Positions 54,591 through 64,000 of a DNA stretch of 64,000 nt are shown in pieces. The DNA is taken from assembly GCA_905182995.1 (NCBI GenBank), contig CAJJDP010000159.1, positions 62,001 to 126,000 of the forward strand. Reading direction: 5' to 3'. The position numbers and the translations under genes were made by a program. The DNA comes from Paramecium octaurelia (lineage: Eukaryota > Ciliophora > Oligohymenophorea > Peniculida > Parameciidae). Under the pieces are notes generated by a model. The model saw nothing but the letters and a program-made list of their open reading frames with translations, had not been told where the DNA came from and searched no databases. Within the stretch, counting starts at the first letter, position 1. Every line of letters begins with the position of its first letter.

Positions 54591-55100
54591 ATGCAGAATG
54601 ATTTAAATCTATCATTGAATGAAGCCCCTAATAAATAGACGATAATGGTGATTGGATTACAATAAGCTGGAAAGACTACATTTGTTTAGAAATTTTCAGC
54701 TATAAATAAAAAAATTTTCTAAGAATCCAAGATTCCAGAATACGATATAGAATTAATTGATACACCATCTTATGATTCATTTTTTACATTGCTACCTTTT
54801 AGGGACCCTAAAGTTACTGGATATATCATAATCTTTTGTTAGCAAAATTCCGAAATATTGAAATCGACCAAGCAAATTAGAAAGAAATTATTTTCGATCA
54901 ATGGTCAACATAAAAGAACTGTAATACTTTTTAATGAATTTACATATATTGATAATAGGTCTTCTGAAATTCAAGAAGAAATTTTGAATATCAAATATTG
55001 GTCCAAGCAATAAGATATAATATTTTCCTAGCTAGATATAAAAAGAGCAACTTCAAAGGAAATAGGTAAAATTAGATCTTTAAATAGTAAATTTTTTTGA
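54591..55100 (+). CDS. Divergent P-loop GTPase-like protein, 169 aa
   Basis: MQNDLNLSLNEAPNKQTIMV, then a Walker A GLQQAGKTTF at about residues 22-31, a G3-like LIDTPSYDSFF, and a strand TVILFNEFTYI where the NKxD motif would lie but is missing. KKLFSINGQHKRT precedes it. Length fits a bare G domain. It resembles Arf or SRP-receptor-beta-like folds loosely. No intron. Nucleotide binding is likely; guanine specificity is doubtful. Confidence 0.6.
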
Positions 55101-55104
55101 AAGG

Positions 55105-55575
55105 ATGTTTATGAAAAAAATACGAACAACTTTGAATTAGAAAATATTTATTATCATCTAGTTTGGAGTGAGCATCTATGTTTTTTTATTTGCAATTTGG
55201 TTGTCAATTAAAGATCCATCTTTAATTGTAAAATAAAATAATTTTAATTTTTTAGATAAGTAATATTTCATTGGAAATTTACTGCTTGGCCTTGCTGTGT
55301 TTAGGGATTTCAAATATGTTCATACCATATTTTAGTATTAAATATGCAGTATTTTTAGTTAGAAAAGGAATAAAGGATTCAAACACATAATGCATTAATA
55401 GAGTAAACAACATTTAGTTAGTAAGTCCAAAATTTTCAGTTGTTTAGTAACTGTTATCTCAGTCATAACCCTGATCATTGCCTCCATGTTTTTCTAGTTG
55501 CTATCCTGTCTAATTATGTCTATACTTTTCACGTTTAATTCAGTACTTTGCTTATTTTTTACATTTTATTTATGA
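55105..55575 (+). CDS. Four-helix membrane protein, 139 aa
   Basis: Four hydrophobic helices: IFIIIQFGVSIYVFLFAIWL, IYCLALLCLGISNMFIPYF, CLVTVISVITLIIASMFFQL and SILFTFNSVLCLFFTFYL, with basic loops between. Introns at 55228-55255 (28 nt) and 55403-55425 (23 nt) restore the frame. Starts 4 bp after the preceding stop codon (or at 55111). Family unknown. Confidence 0.65.
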
Positions 55576-56345
55576 AAAGTTTTATTTAATAAGATCAGAT
55601 AATGATTATTTATACAAAGATGTTAAACTAGATTTAATATGAATAAAACACATGGTTTCTAAGATTTATAAATATCGCTTTTTTAGTTATTCCTTTTTTT
55701 TCATTCACTAGCTATCTAAATTTTATGATGATTTATTCAAATAATTATTTATTATTCACTCTCTAAAATTAATCATTTTAATGTAAAATAGTTAATAGAA
55801 CATTTAATTTATCAATGAGAGCGAATACCATAATTAAAGTAGTTTTTGTCCTCTGTAATTGCAATTTATTTAATTTGATTAATAATTTATGTTAGTTACA
55901 AGATGAACATACATGAAATCTAATTGGCTTTTAATTAATTCTTACTGTACGAATTTTTTTATTTAGTGTTAAAAAAAATGTCATTTTTTTAAGAAAAAGA
56001 AACCTAAAATTTTAACATTTGCTCGTTTAGTTAGAGATACAGATATTTCAGAATTGAAGAGTCAATTTAAGCTAAGGAAATGATAGCTTAATCACTTATT
56101 TTAATGAAGATACACTAATATTTCAAAATATTTATTAGATAAAATTGAGAATTCCTTTTCTCTTGTTGAATCAAAATATAGTATAATATAAAAATAAATG
56201 TTAGACAACATAAATGATAATAATACACACATTACGATTTATAATTTAATTAAGAACAATTTATTTCTGAGTTTATGTTTAAGAACGAGCAGCTTTAGAA
56301 TTTAATATTAGATTATATTTTTTAAATTAGAACATATTTCTGAAA
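55576..56345. other. Mostly non-coding, 770 bp, with one doubtful small frame
   Basis: AT-rich. A 56-codon plus frame at 55978-56148 (MSFFQEKETQNFNICSFSQR) has protein-like composition but no domain or homolog I know. It is left uncalled. Confidence 0.4.
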
Positions 56346-57234
56346 ATGTCATAATAAGAAAATTGTAGCATTTGCTTTGAGGATTACGTAGATCCTATAA
56401 AATTGCCTTGTAACCATATTTTTTGTAGAGAATGCATAGTAGTTGCTTTAGAAGTATATTTATTTTATAAAATTTAAGCAAAGGCAGAGTTGCCCAATTT
56501 GCAGACGATTATGCTGTAACTACATAAACTCACCATTTCTTTCCATTACTGAACCTGAGGAAAGGATGCATGAACACCAAGGAGATCCTTGCTTTGTTTA
56601 CAGAATTACTCTACATCACAATGCCTTAACTCAATTTAATTTCTTTGAAAAGAGGTATGAAGTATTAGAAATTAGTAGATATGTGGAAATGATTACAGAA
56701 GTATTGAAAAAAAATTTGACTTTTATAATTGATCCTCAATATAATGGCTGCTGCATGAGAGTAAGGCTAGTTGAATGTGTGCCAGTTCATGAACATTCGA
56801 TATACGTCTGCACTGTTTAGAATATTCAACGTCTAAAAATAATTGGATTTTCTGAAAGAAAAATATAGGATTCTAATTCCGTATATTTAATAAATAAAAT
56901 TTAGAAACTAAAATATGCAACTACGCAACCAATAATTGACAATTTCGATGAAGAAACTTTAATACTCTACTAGAAATTACATGCTTGTATAGAGAAAATA
57001 ATAGAAATATTATCTCTGAATGAAAATGCTAAAAACTAGCTCTTAGCTATGGCTGGTAAAAAGGATGAAACTTAGCCAGAGAAAGTATCTAAGCATTCAT
57101 TGGAATTGTTACAAACCATATAGATGTGTGAAAATGGCCTATTAAAATGGTATTATAGTACCGACATTAATGGAAGACTAGGAGTGATTCTTAAACATTA
57201 TGAATCCTATCTGAATTATTGCTAGAACTAATGA
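56346..57234 (+). CDS. RING finger-LON-domain-like E3 ligase candidate, 287 aa
   Basis: C3HC4 RING at residues 6-52: CSICFEDYVDPIKLPCNHIF, then CREC and SCPICRR. It is followed by a LON N-terminal-like region, YRITLHHNALTQFNFFEKRY, with FIIDPQYNGCCMRVRLVECV, and a helical C-terminal half. One intron at 56454-56478 (25 nt). RING plus LON architecture is that of LONRF-type ubiquitin ligases, though the TPR part is missing. It starts 54 bp before the ATG1-like kinase's upstream region ends. Confidence 0.8.
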
Positions 57235-57288
57235 TTACCATATTTTATATATTTTTTATTTTCAAACGTTCATTTTATTTTAATTTAT

Positions 57289-59656
57289 ATGTAGGCTCGC
57301 ATTCAACAGCTATCTAAACATGTACCAGATAAGCGAATTCACAACTATGCTTTTTCAACACAAGCAATCATTGGAAGAGGCTCTTACGGAGTAGTCTATA
57401 TTGGTAGAAACATAGATTCAGGGTATTCCATTATGCAATTTCTATTTTAGATAAACTGTTGCCATTAAAGCAATCGCCTTCCAACAATATTCTGCTGACA
57501 ATCAAGCCTTATTATAAAAAGAAATAGATATAATGAAAGACTTGGACTGTCCAAATATAGTTAGACTTATTGATGTAATTACAACGGCTAATAATTGTTA
57601 TATAATTTCGGAACTATGCACTGGAGGAGACCTTAAAGAATATATGAAAAGATCAGTAATAGTTTAATCTAATATTATAGGGACCAATAGAGGAATCAGC
57701 TGCTACCAAAATATTGATATAAATATTGCGGGGGATTCTTTAATCATTTAAGAGAGGAATCATTCATAGAGATCTCAAGCCAGCCAACATTTTGGTGGCC
57801 AATAATAACATATTCAAGATAGCAGATTTTGGATTTGCCAAACGATTTGATAAATTAGATGAAGATTTGATGACTTCTCTTGTTGGCACTCCTCTTTATA
57901 TGTCTCCACAAGTATTACTTAGAAAGTAATACACTTCTAAATGCGATGTATGGTCAATAGGATTAATCTTCTATGAAATGATAGAAGGCAAAACCCCTTG
58001 GAATGTTAGAGATATATTAGATCTAGTTAATAAATAAAGAAATTAAAAAATAGCTTTTTGTAATTTAATTATATTATATTTAGCCAAAAAAATTTCAAAG
58101 CTAGCTTAGTAATTCATAACCGGGTGCTTGGCATATGAAGAAAACAATAGATTCGGTTGGGAACAAGTCTTTACTCACCCTTTATTTGAAAATGCATTTG
58201 AAAGGCAACCAAAAAAAGAAACCCAATAATAAGCTTAACCTCAACCCTAAAATCCACAAACCTAAGCTTAAGCTTAAATCCAACCTCTTTAAGTTTATTA
58301 ACAAACATAATAACCTGTTTAAAATCATTCACAAAATTAAACTTAATAACCATCTTAAAATAAGAATTCCTCAAAATAGTAATAAGCTTCAATGCATTAA
58401 CAATAAATTTAATAAGTATTTTCGTAAACACAGCCATCTTAGCAGTTATAACAGATGATGCCAAATTAATAATAAAAGGCCATAATTTAACCATTGAAAC
58501 CATAAGCATAACTATTTTCTAATACTTAAAATTTAACTCCATAGGAAGCCAAATAAAATAAATCTATGCAAATAATTCCCAATGTCAGCCCATCTGATGA
58601 TAAAATAAAAAGAAATACGATATCTCCTCTACAATTGCAAGTTGACAATAGATAAATATAATTGATTAAAGGGAAGCATTATTTAAAAACTCATGCTTCA
58701 CCTTAAAACGAAGAGGAAAACAAAAACAATGTATCAACCTAAAAAATCACAAGTTGCTAAACTCAACCCAATACTTAAAAGAAGGACAGAACAGTAAGTG
58801 TTGTCCATCATAAAGTTGAATCACAGTAAACTACAAGTAGGTATAGTGACAATAAACAATGTAGAGAAGATCAATATAAATCAGAAAGAAATTATTTTCC
58901 TCCAAAACATCTTTATCAGCATTCTGAACCTAAGTTTTTATTTCACAGACAATCTTCTGAAAATGATGAATTTACTATCAATAGGATGTTAATCTAAAAT
59001 TAGATAGAATTTTTGTTGTTTCTAAAAAAACTTAGGGAATAACTGTTAGAATTCTATGGTAACAATTCAAGTTAGGTTTCAACTGTTGAAAAACTGTCCT
59101 TTATTTTATTAAAAAATGTAATGATCAAAACAACAGACATAAAGTCAAATCTTATTGACAAACAAATTAATATCTTAGATTTGAGAGATTTTGAACATTT
59201 TAGAATGACAGAATCATTTCGAAATTTAGAAAAATCTATTTTAGAAATTCATTTTGAAACATTCAATCAATTTTAAGAGACCTTCTTGCATTTAAATGAA
59301 AATCTAAATTTAGTTATGTAGGATACAGATTTTTTAGAAATATTTAATAACAGTTTTGAGTACTCCATACATTTTGTTAAATTTGCTTACAATTTAACTG
59401 CCTAATTTATTAGATGTAACTTTTATTATTAGTTTTAGCATTTTTATATGATTAAGTTCTTGAATGCTCCAATGTGAAAATTGTCAACTTTACATTCCTT
59501 CTTGGACAATTAGCTTAATACTTATAGTAAATGTCATTCTCTCCAAATGATGTGAATAAACTATTGAGCAATTGCCGTAGTTTTAAGGAGGACTTCAGAT
59601 TAAAAAGAGTTGAATGTCTGAACTTGATGGAGAAACTAATAGTTAAATACAATTGA
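57289..59656 (+). CDS. ATG1/ULK-like Ser/Thr protein kinase, 755 aa
   Basis: Kinase domain at about 15-275: IIGRGSYGVVYIG (G-loop), TVAIKAIAFQQ (Lys), SELCTGGDLKEYM, IIHRDLKPANILV, IADFGFAKRF, SLVGTPLYMSPQVLLRKQYT. ATG1/ULK features are the N-x-Y-x-F start (HNYAFSTQAIIGRG), the DFGFAK loop and GTPLYMSPQ. A Gln/Asn/Pro-rich linker (285-450) is followed by a helical C-terminal region (LSFILLKNVMIKTTDIKSN) that could be the EAT/MIT-like part. Introns: 57423-57450, 57656-57680, 58060-58083 and 59416-59438. Confidence 0.88.
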
Positions 59657-59903
59657 TTTAATAAATAAATTGTTATTATTTATGTTGCATGTTATCATTA
59701 TATTAAGTGATTGAAGGAAATAATAATTTAAAAAATCTGCAATATGTATTATTTGGTTTATTTAAATGCTATAGATATGTAGTAATTTAAAGCAATGAGA
59801 ACAACTAAAAATATAGTAACTTAAACGGAATAATCTTTATTCTATTTAAGTGCAGAGATATTTAAAATATATAAATATTTTGTATTTGATTATTAACAAA
59901 AAT

Positions 59904-61134
59904 TCACTATTACTATTTTTTCCGATGCTGAGGACTGCCAACATGTGATTTACTTTATCTGTTGGGAGAGATTATTTTTGATCTTAGACTTCTAAACTAT
60001 AATTTTAATTCATCCTTATTAGGAATTTGATAAAGCTGAGGATTGTTGTTTCCTTTGACAAAGAAATTGTTATTTTAAGAAAAAGGAGTCTTTCTTTGAG
60101 GTTTTGTACTTTAATTAGAAAACAGCTTTATTGCAAAGTCCATAAGTCCTTCATTTAAACCTTCATGTTGTTATGGTATTTGATGATTTTGATTGCTTCT
60201 TGATGTAAGTAAGCCTGATTTGGCTAGATCGATATTACCCATAGAAACCTACCTAGATTTGACTCTAGTGGTCATTGATCCTTTATTTATGGGTTGCTGT
60301 TATTGAAGTTGTTTATGAGAATTTTATTGATGCTAAGAAATTACAATTTTAATGGTAGGAGGTTTGCTAGATGTTACAAGTTTTGGATAACGAGAGACAA
60401 AGGGGGCTTTTAAGTTTTGATTTGACTTGATTTACTTTTCTATGTTCAGTTTAATTGCATTTGAAGATGTTATACTCTTGGTTGAGATGTGATTAATTCT
60501 AATCTAATTTTTAGGTTCTAAGAAATCAATGGGATCTAATATTTCATTACAGTTTCCAATCTAAGTAATTAGATCTTTAAGCAATGTCGAATTTGTGATT
60601 TTCGAATAATCAGCTTATGTTGTCACTAATTTTAAATCCTTCAGAAGATATTTCATGTTTTCAACAGAACAATCATCTGATGAATCCTTTCGTTTCGCTG
60701 GACTCTACTGTACATCATTTTGGACTCCCAATTCTTTTTTAATTTTACGATATTATATGTTTCTAACCTTTTCCATGCGACAATTAATTAAGTTCGAATT
60801 AAAGTTTCTTGGAATATTAATATGATATTTGTAGTATTCAAGAAGAGATTAAATACGAGTATTTGTTTCTGAAGATTTATAAAATCTTAGATTAAAGAAA
60901 TATCATATACCTTCTTAAGTATTCGTTTTCTAAATCAAACATGTTTAAATCAAAGTGTCTAATTCTTGATTTGGTTCTTTTGTTTTCTAAAATATCATTA
61001 ATGTCTCTTTAGAAGTAAAAATTTTATGATTGAGCATATTTACAATATAAAGCTTTTGTAAGAACAAGGGAGAATGAACCATCTTGTTTATATTTCTAGC
61101 AAAATAAGCAAGCTGCACTTTGGTCTTTCTTCAT
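59904..61134 (-). CDS. Unknown protein, 401 aa
   Basis: MKKDQSAACLFCQKYKQDGS start with one CxxC. The first 150 residues look folded and include FDLNMFDLENEYLRRF and SLLEYYKYHINIPRNF, then YRKIKKELG. The remaining 250 are polar, Ser/Gln/Asn-rich. One intron at 60887-60911 (25 nt). The LLEYYKYH...PR.F block recalls a recurring ciliate protein pattern, but I cannot name it. Convergent with the ATG1-like kinase gene. Confidence 0.7.
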
Positions 61135-61692
61135 AATAATTATTATGTTAAATTATATAATTTTATAAGGAAATATCTAAAATCAGAGAAATTGACATCT
61201 TTTATTTCACCTCACTATTGCTGGCACTCCACTAATGTATCAAGAAAGTCGCATCCCAGAGAAAACAAATATCTATTTATTGACAGAGAATAAGTAATAA
61301 GTATTGAAACTTAATTACAAAGAAAGCCATCTTTTTATTTAAAAAATCAATCCAAATTTTTAAAATGTATGATCATTAATTAATTGAATAGTAAATATTA
61401 TTATAAGATAGAATTTAATAACTAAACTTATATTTTACTATTTATTAATACAAATATTCATCAATTTAATATAAATTGAAACAATATATATGTTGTTCAA
61501 ATATCTTGAGATTAAGAAAATAAATTACACACATTTTAATAATAATCAAATAATTAATCCCATATATATTATTAATTTTAAAAGATAAGGTTGTCAATTT
61601 TACTTGGCACATTTTATTTATATATGATAGTCTATAAAATAGAGGATTATAATTGGATAGAAGTAAAATGATATTAAATTTTGAAATAAAAG
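61135..61692. other. Intergenic, 558 bp
   Basis: Between two minus-strand genes; AT-rich, with no convincing frame. Minus-strand open frames here lack protein character. Confidence 0.5.
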
Positions 61693-62905
61693 TCACTAAT
61701 AAAAATCATGCACAAATCTCACTCGTTAACTTGCATAATCAGTTAATGAAAACTCATCATTATACATTGTCCCTTAGTCTTGAAAAGAAATTTGAGTCAT
61801 TCCTCTCTATCTTAATATTTATCGGTTAATTTTTTTTTCTTCTTCTATCCAATTAGGATAGTATTTTTAGTAATAAATTCTCTCCTCAGCTTCCATCACC
61901 TCTACCAAATTGGATTTTAGAAGATTTTCTATTTGCGGTTTGTTTAGCTAGCTATTTTAATTCTATTACTTTTTAATAATTTGGAATTTTTTAAACCAAT
62001 GCTTTTAATTTAGATAGCAATTAATATTAAGGATGCTGAGAGGATGTAGAATCAGTCAGAAGTATAAAATAATTTTCTATAAATTTAACATCAATTATTT
62101 ACTTGCCTAATTATCATATTCGAATAGGAATTAACCCATTTCATAATTAAGAAAGAAATGCTACAATGGATCTTTTGACCTTTTAAGTAAATATTGTTAA
62201 ATTTATGTTCTTTACATCTTCCATAAGTCGTCATTTTCAAATCCTCTCTTAATTAACATATAAAAGCATTATCTTTATGTATCAAAAATTGTAAATCCTT
62301 TGAAAATTATCTATTCTTTTGCACATTAACCAGATTATTTGGATACTTCCATTTATAATTCTACATCATTCGAAAATAATAGTTTCTGATTATCTGAAAT
62401 TTATGAGAAGAGATTAGGAGCAAGCATTGAATGAAAGTTTTAGATTAAATAATATTCTTTTTTTTGAATTATTTTCTCAACCTCAAAAAATGTCAAAGCT
62501 TCTAACTCCTCTTTGAAGAACTGTATATTAGGAATGAAATACTTTAATATAATGTTCTTAGACTATCAAAATGGAGAAAATCTCATTTAATAATTCAGCT
62601 AAATAAATATCCTCAACCGAATTTTAGGTTATCAGAATCAGAAACCTTTCTTTTTATACTGAATTGCAAATACTTTAAAAATCATCAAATTTTCCTCTTA
62701 TTTTTCCATATACATTGCTCATTTCCAAAACTTTATCTTCTAATACATCTTATTCATTTAATTTTTTTCTAACATCTTTCTGAAATGCAAACCATTTTGG
62801 GTCTAGTTCAATGTCTCTTCTCATTTCAAAGAAGAATATAGACCTCTTTAAATCATAAATCAGGAATCCTCTAAATTATAGCATTTATTAATTAATAAAG
62901 ATCAT
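61693..62905 (-). CDS. Unknown protein, at least 380 aa, 5' end uncertain
   Basis: Reads MIFINQQMLQFRGFLIYDLK, RSIFFFEMRRDIELDPKWFA, HSMLAPNLFSQISDNQKLLF, IIFKGFTIFDTQRQCFYMLI, MEAEERIYYQKYYPNWIEEE. Introns at 62521-62542 (22 nt), 62077-62102 (26) and 61948-61969 (22). The same frame stays protein-like upstream to about 62975 (KIPIFFVQIINIGYDEILPN), so an upstream exon or start is probably missing from this model. The alternation of strands and 'F.L..Y.L...F' segments suggests a longin/DENN-like fold, which is only an impression. Confidence 0.6.
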
Positions 62906-63339
62906 AAAATTAGGTAAAATCTCATCATAACCTATGTTTATTATCTATACGAAAAAAATAGGAATTTTGTTGACAAAAATACTAATATAAAATATTTAAT
63001 GAATTAATATTTCTTAATTTAATCTTAATGACAAATCAAAAAGTATTTTATATAACTTATCATTGATTCTTGCTCAAAGAAGAAAATATTATCCATTTAG
63101 TTAGTGTTAACATATATAGATTTCTATCTTTGTTTGTTTATGATTGTAAACTACAATATAAAATTGCGACATTAGAATTTAATTGGGAGGAGGGGATTCG
63201 ATACCATTTTTACGCCTGACTTTAATTAAGACAATATAAGTAGATTATGGGCTGTATAGAAAATCTTACTGATCATTTTCATAGAATAATGTAGTAACTA
63301 TAATTAGTTAAAAATTTTATTCTATTTGTTTATTCCTTT
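62906..63339. other. Unresolved upstream region
   Basis: Its left part (to about 62975) probably belongs to the preceding gene's 5' exon. The rest is AT-rich apart from a short purine run at 63183-63199. No start codon that joins the exon cleanly was found. Confidence 0.4.
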
Positions 63340-64000
63340 TTCTAGCTTAATATTAATTGGGATGTAGATTGAATATGAAAATTATGAGCATAGAAATATC
63401 TTAGACATAAATTATCAGGATAACCCTTTAATCTTATTTACATTCATTCAAAATATCTATGCTAAGTAATTAAAAATAAAACATGTGATTAAATTTGATA
63501 GATTTCTAACATTTTTATAATCAGTTCTAATCTAAAATACTTCATTACTTATGAAATCTGAAAATACTCTAAAACAAAAGCCAAAAATAAAAAAGATACA
63601 AAGAAATTAAAATCTAGTGTAGAACTTTTGATAACTGTACCAGTCATAGATAATGGAATAGCATCTTAAGAGTTAATCAATATTATCATCCACTTGGTAA
63701 CAATCTCAAGATAATAAAATTTGTTTTTGAAACATTAGAAAAATTAAATTAATCAAAATTTTCTAAACTTCTTTATTAAACTGACTAGTAAGGACACCAA
63801 GAAAAAGAGAATCTTTATGCATTCGTACAACACTACAAAAGGGTATAGGACTATTCCTCCAATAAAATAAACAAAAAAAGTGACCATTACAAATTAAACA
63901 GTTCTCAACCTAAAATTAATAAATATTTTTACCTACCAACTGCATCATTGTCCCATCGATTAAATATATAATAGGCTCCAGAGAAAGGATGTCCTACAAG
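63340..64000 (+). pseudogene. Fragment resembling a histidine-kinase ATPase region, broken or unresolved, runs off right edge
   Basis: One frame reads FDRFLTFLQSVLIQNTSLLM then a shifted frame gives SSVELLITVPVIDNGIASQE, resembling the DNGxG box of HATPase_c domains. A further frame continues YYHPLGNNLKIIKFVFETLE and RLNIQQAPEKGCPT to the window edge. Two frame changes are needed with no obvious intron. It could be a pseudogene, or a gene whose introns I missed. Strand and approximate extent are supported by composition only. Confidence 0.3.

Noticed and set aside
58135-58509. Lys/Asn-rich plus frame of 107 codons and a minus frame of 112 codons
   Set aside because: Both lie in the Gln/Pro-rich linker of the ATG1-like kinase, whose own frame (with TAA/TAG as Gln) is continuous through the region.
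58797-58818. A 22-nt GT...AG segment in the ATG1-like gene as an intron
   Set aside because: Splicing it moves the frame into one that soon hits TGA, while reading straight through gives a long conserved-looking C-terminal region.
63183-63199. G-rich run on the plus strand as telomere-like or quadruplex element
   Set aside because: It does not match Paramecium G4T2/G3T3 telomere repeats and has too few G tracts for a confident quadruplex.

Overview
The window reads as macronuclear DNA of a Paramecium species. Long open frames are interrupted by TAA and TAG but end at TGA, so TAA and TAG are glutamine codons. About fifty GT...AG introns of only 20-34 nt can be placed. The DNA is very AT-rich, genes are packed on both strands with gaps often under 100 bp, and many products are cilium, coiled-coil, MORN, PX or large membrane proteins. 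The first gene matches parafusin, the Paramecium phosphoglucomutase-like phosphoprotein. All start and intron choices below come from hand translation with TGA as the only stop.

Layout. 0-12 kb: parafusin (partial), a Gln-rich hypothetical protein, a SIN1/AVO1-like TORC2 candidate, two adjacent PX-domain genes (coiled-coil and WD40 versions), an AP-1 sigma subunit, two short paralogous unknowns, a small-GTPase-like fusion lacking its switch regions, and COX19. 12.6 kb: tRNA-Glu(UUC) with a T-run terminator. 12.7-26 kb: a decayed-looking stretch, a 69-residue membrane protein, a SANT/BDP1-like protein, DRC10/IQCD, a VWA-alpha-kinase, an RCC1 coiled-coil protein, two further coiled-coil genes and a broken MORN gene.

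26-38 kb: two tandem, related giant membrane proteins (about 1650 and 1690 aa) with a PAS-like domain, of the TmcB (tiny macrocysts) type, followed by coding-like sequence that could not be resolved. 38.9-50.8 kb: a MORN protein with an N-myristoylation-type start, a membrane-anchored M16/insulysin-like protein without its zinc motif, a ubiquitin-specific protease, ATG3, GMPPA, two unknowns and a UBE2D-type E2. 52-64 kb: RAB2, an Alba-domain protein with a long RDN repeat tail, a divergent P-loop GTPase, a four-helix membrane protein, a RING-LON protein, an ATG1/ULK-like kinase, two unknowns and a fragment like a histidine-kinase ATPase domain running off the end.

Ciliate genes are not organised as operons, so neighbours need not share a pathway. 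Still, USP, ATG3, UBE2D, RING-LON and an ATG1-like kinase all lie between 43.9 and 59.7 kb. Local tandem duplication is the clearest theme (PX pair, short unknown pair, TmcB pair). No CRISPR array, insertion sequence, telomere repeat or viral gene was seen.
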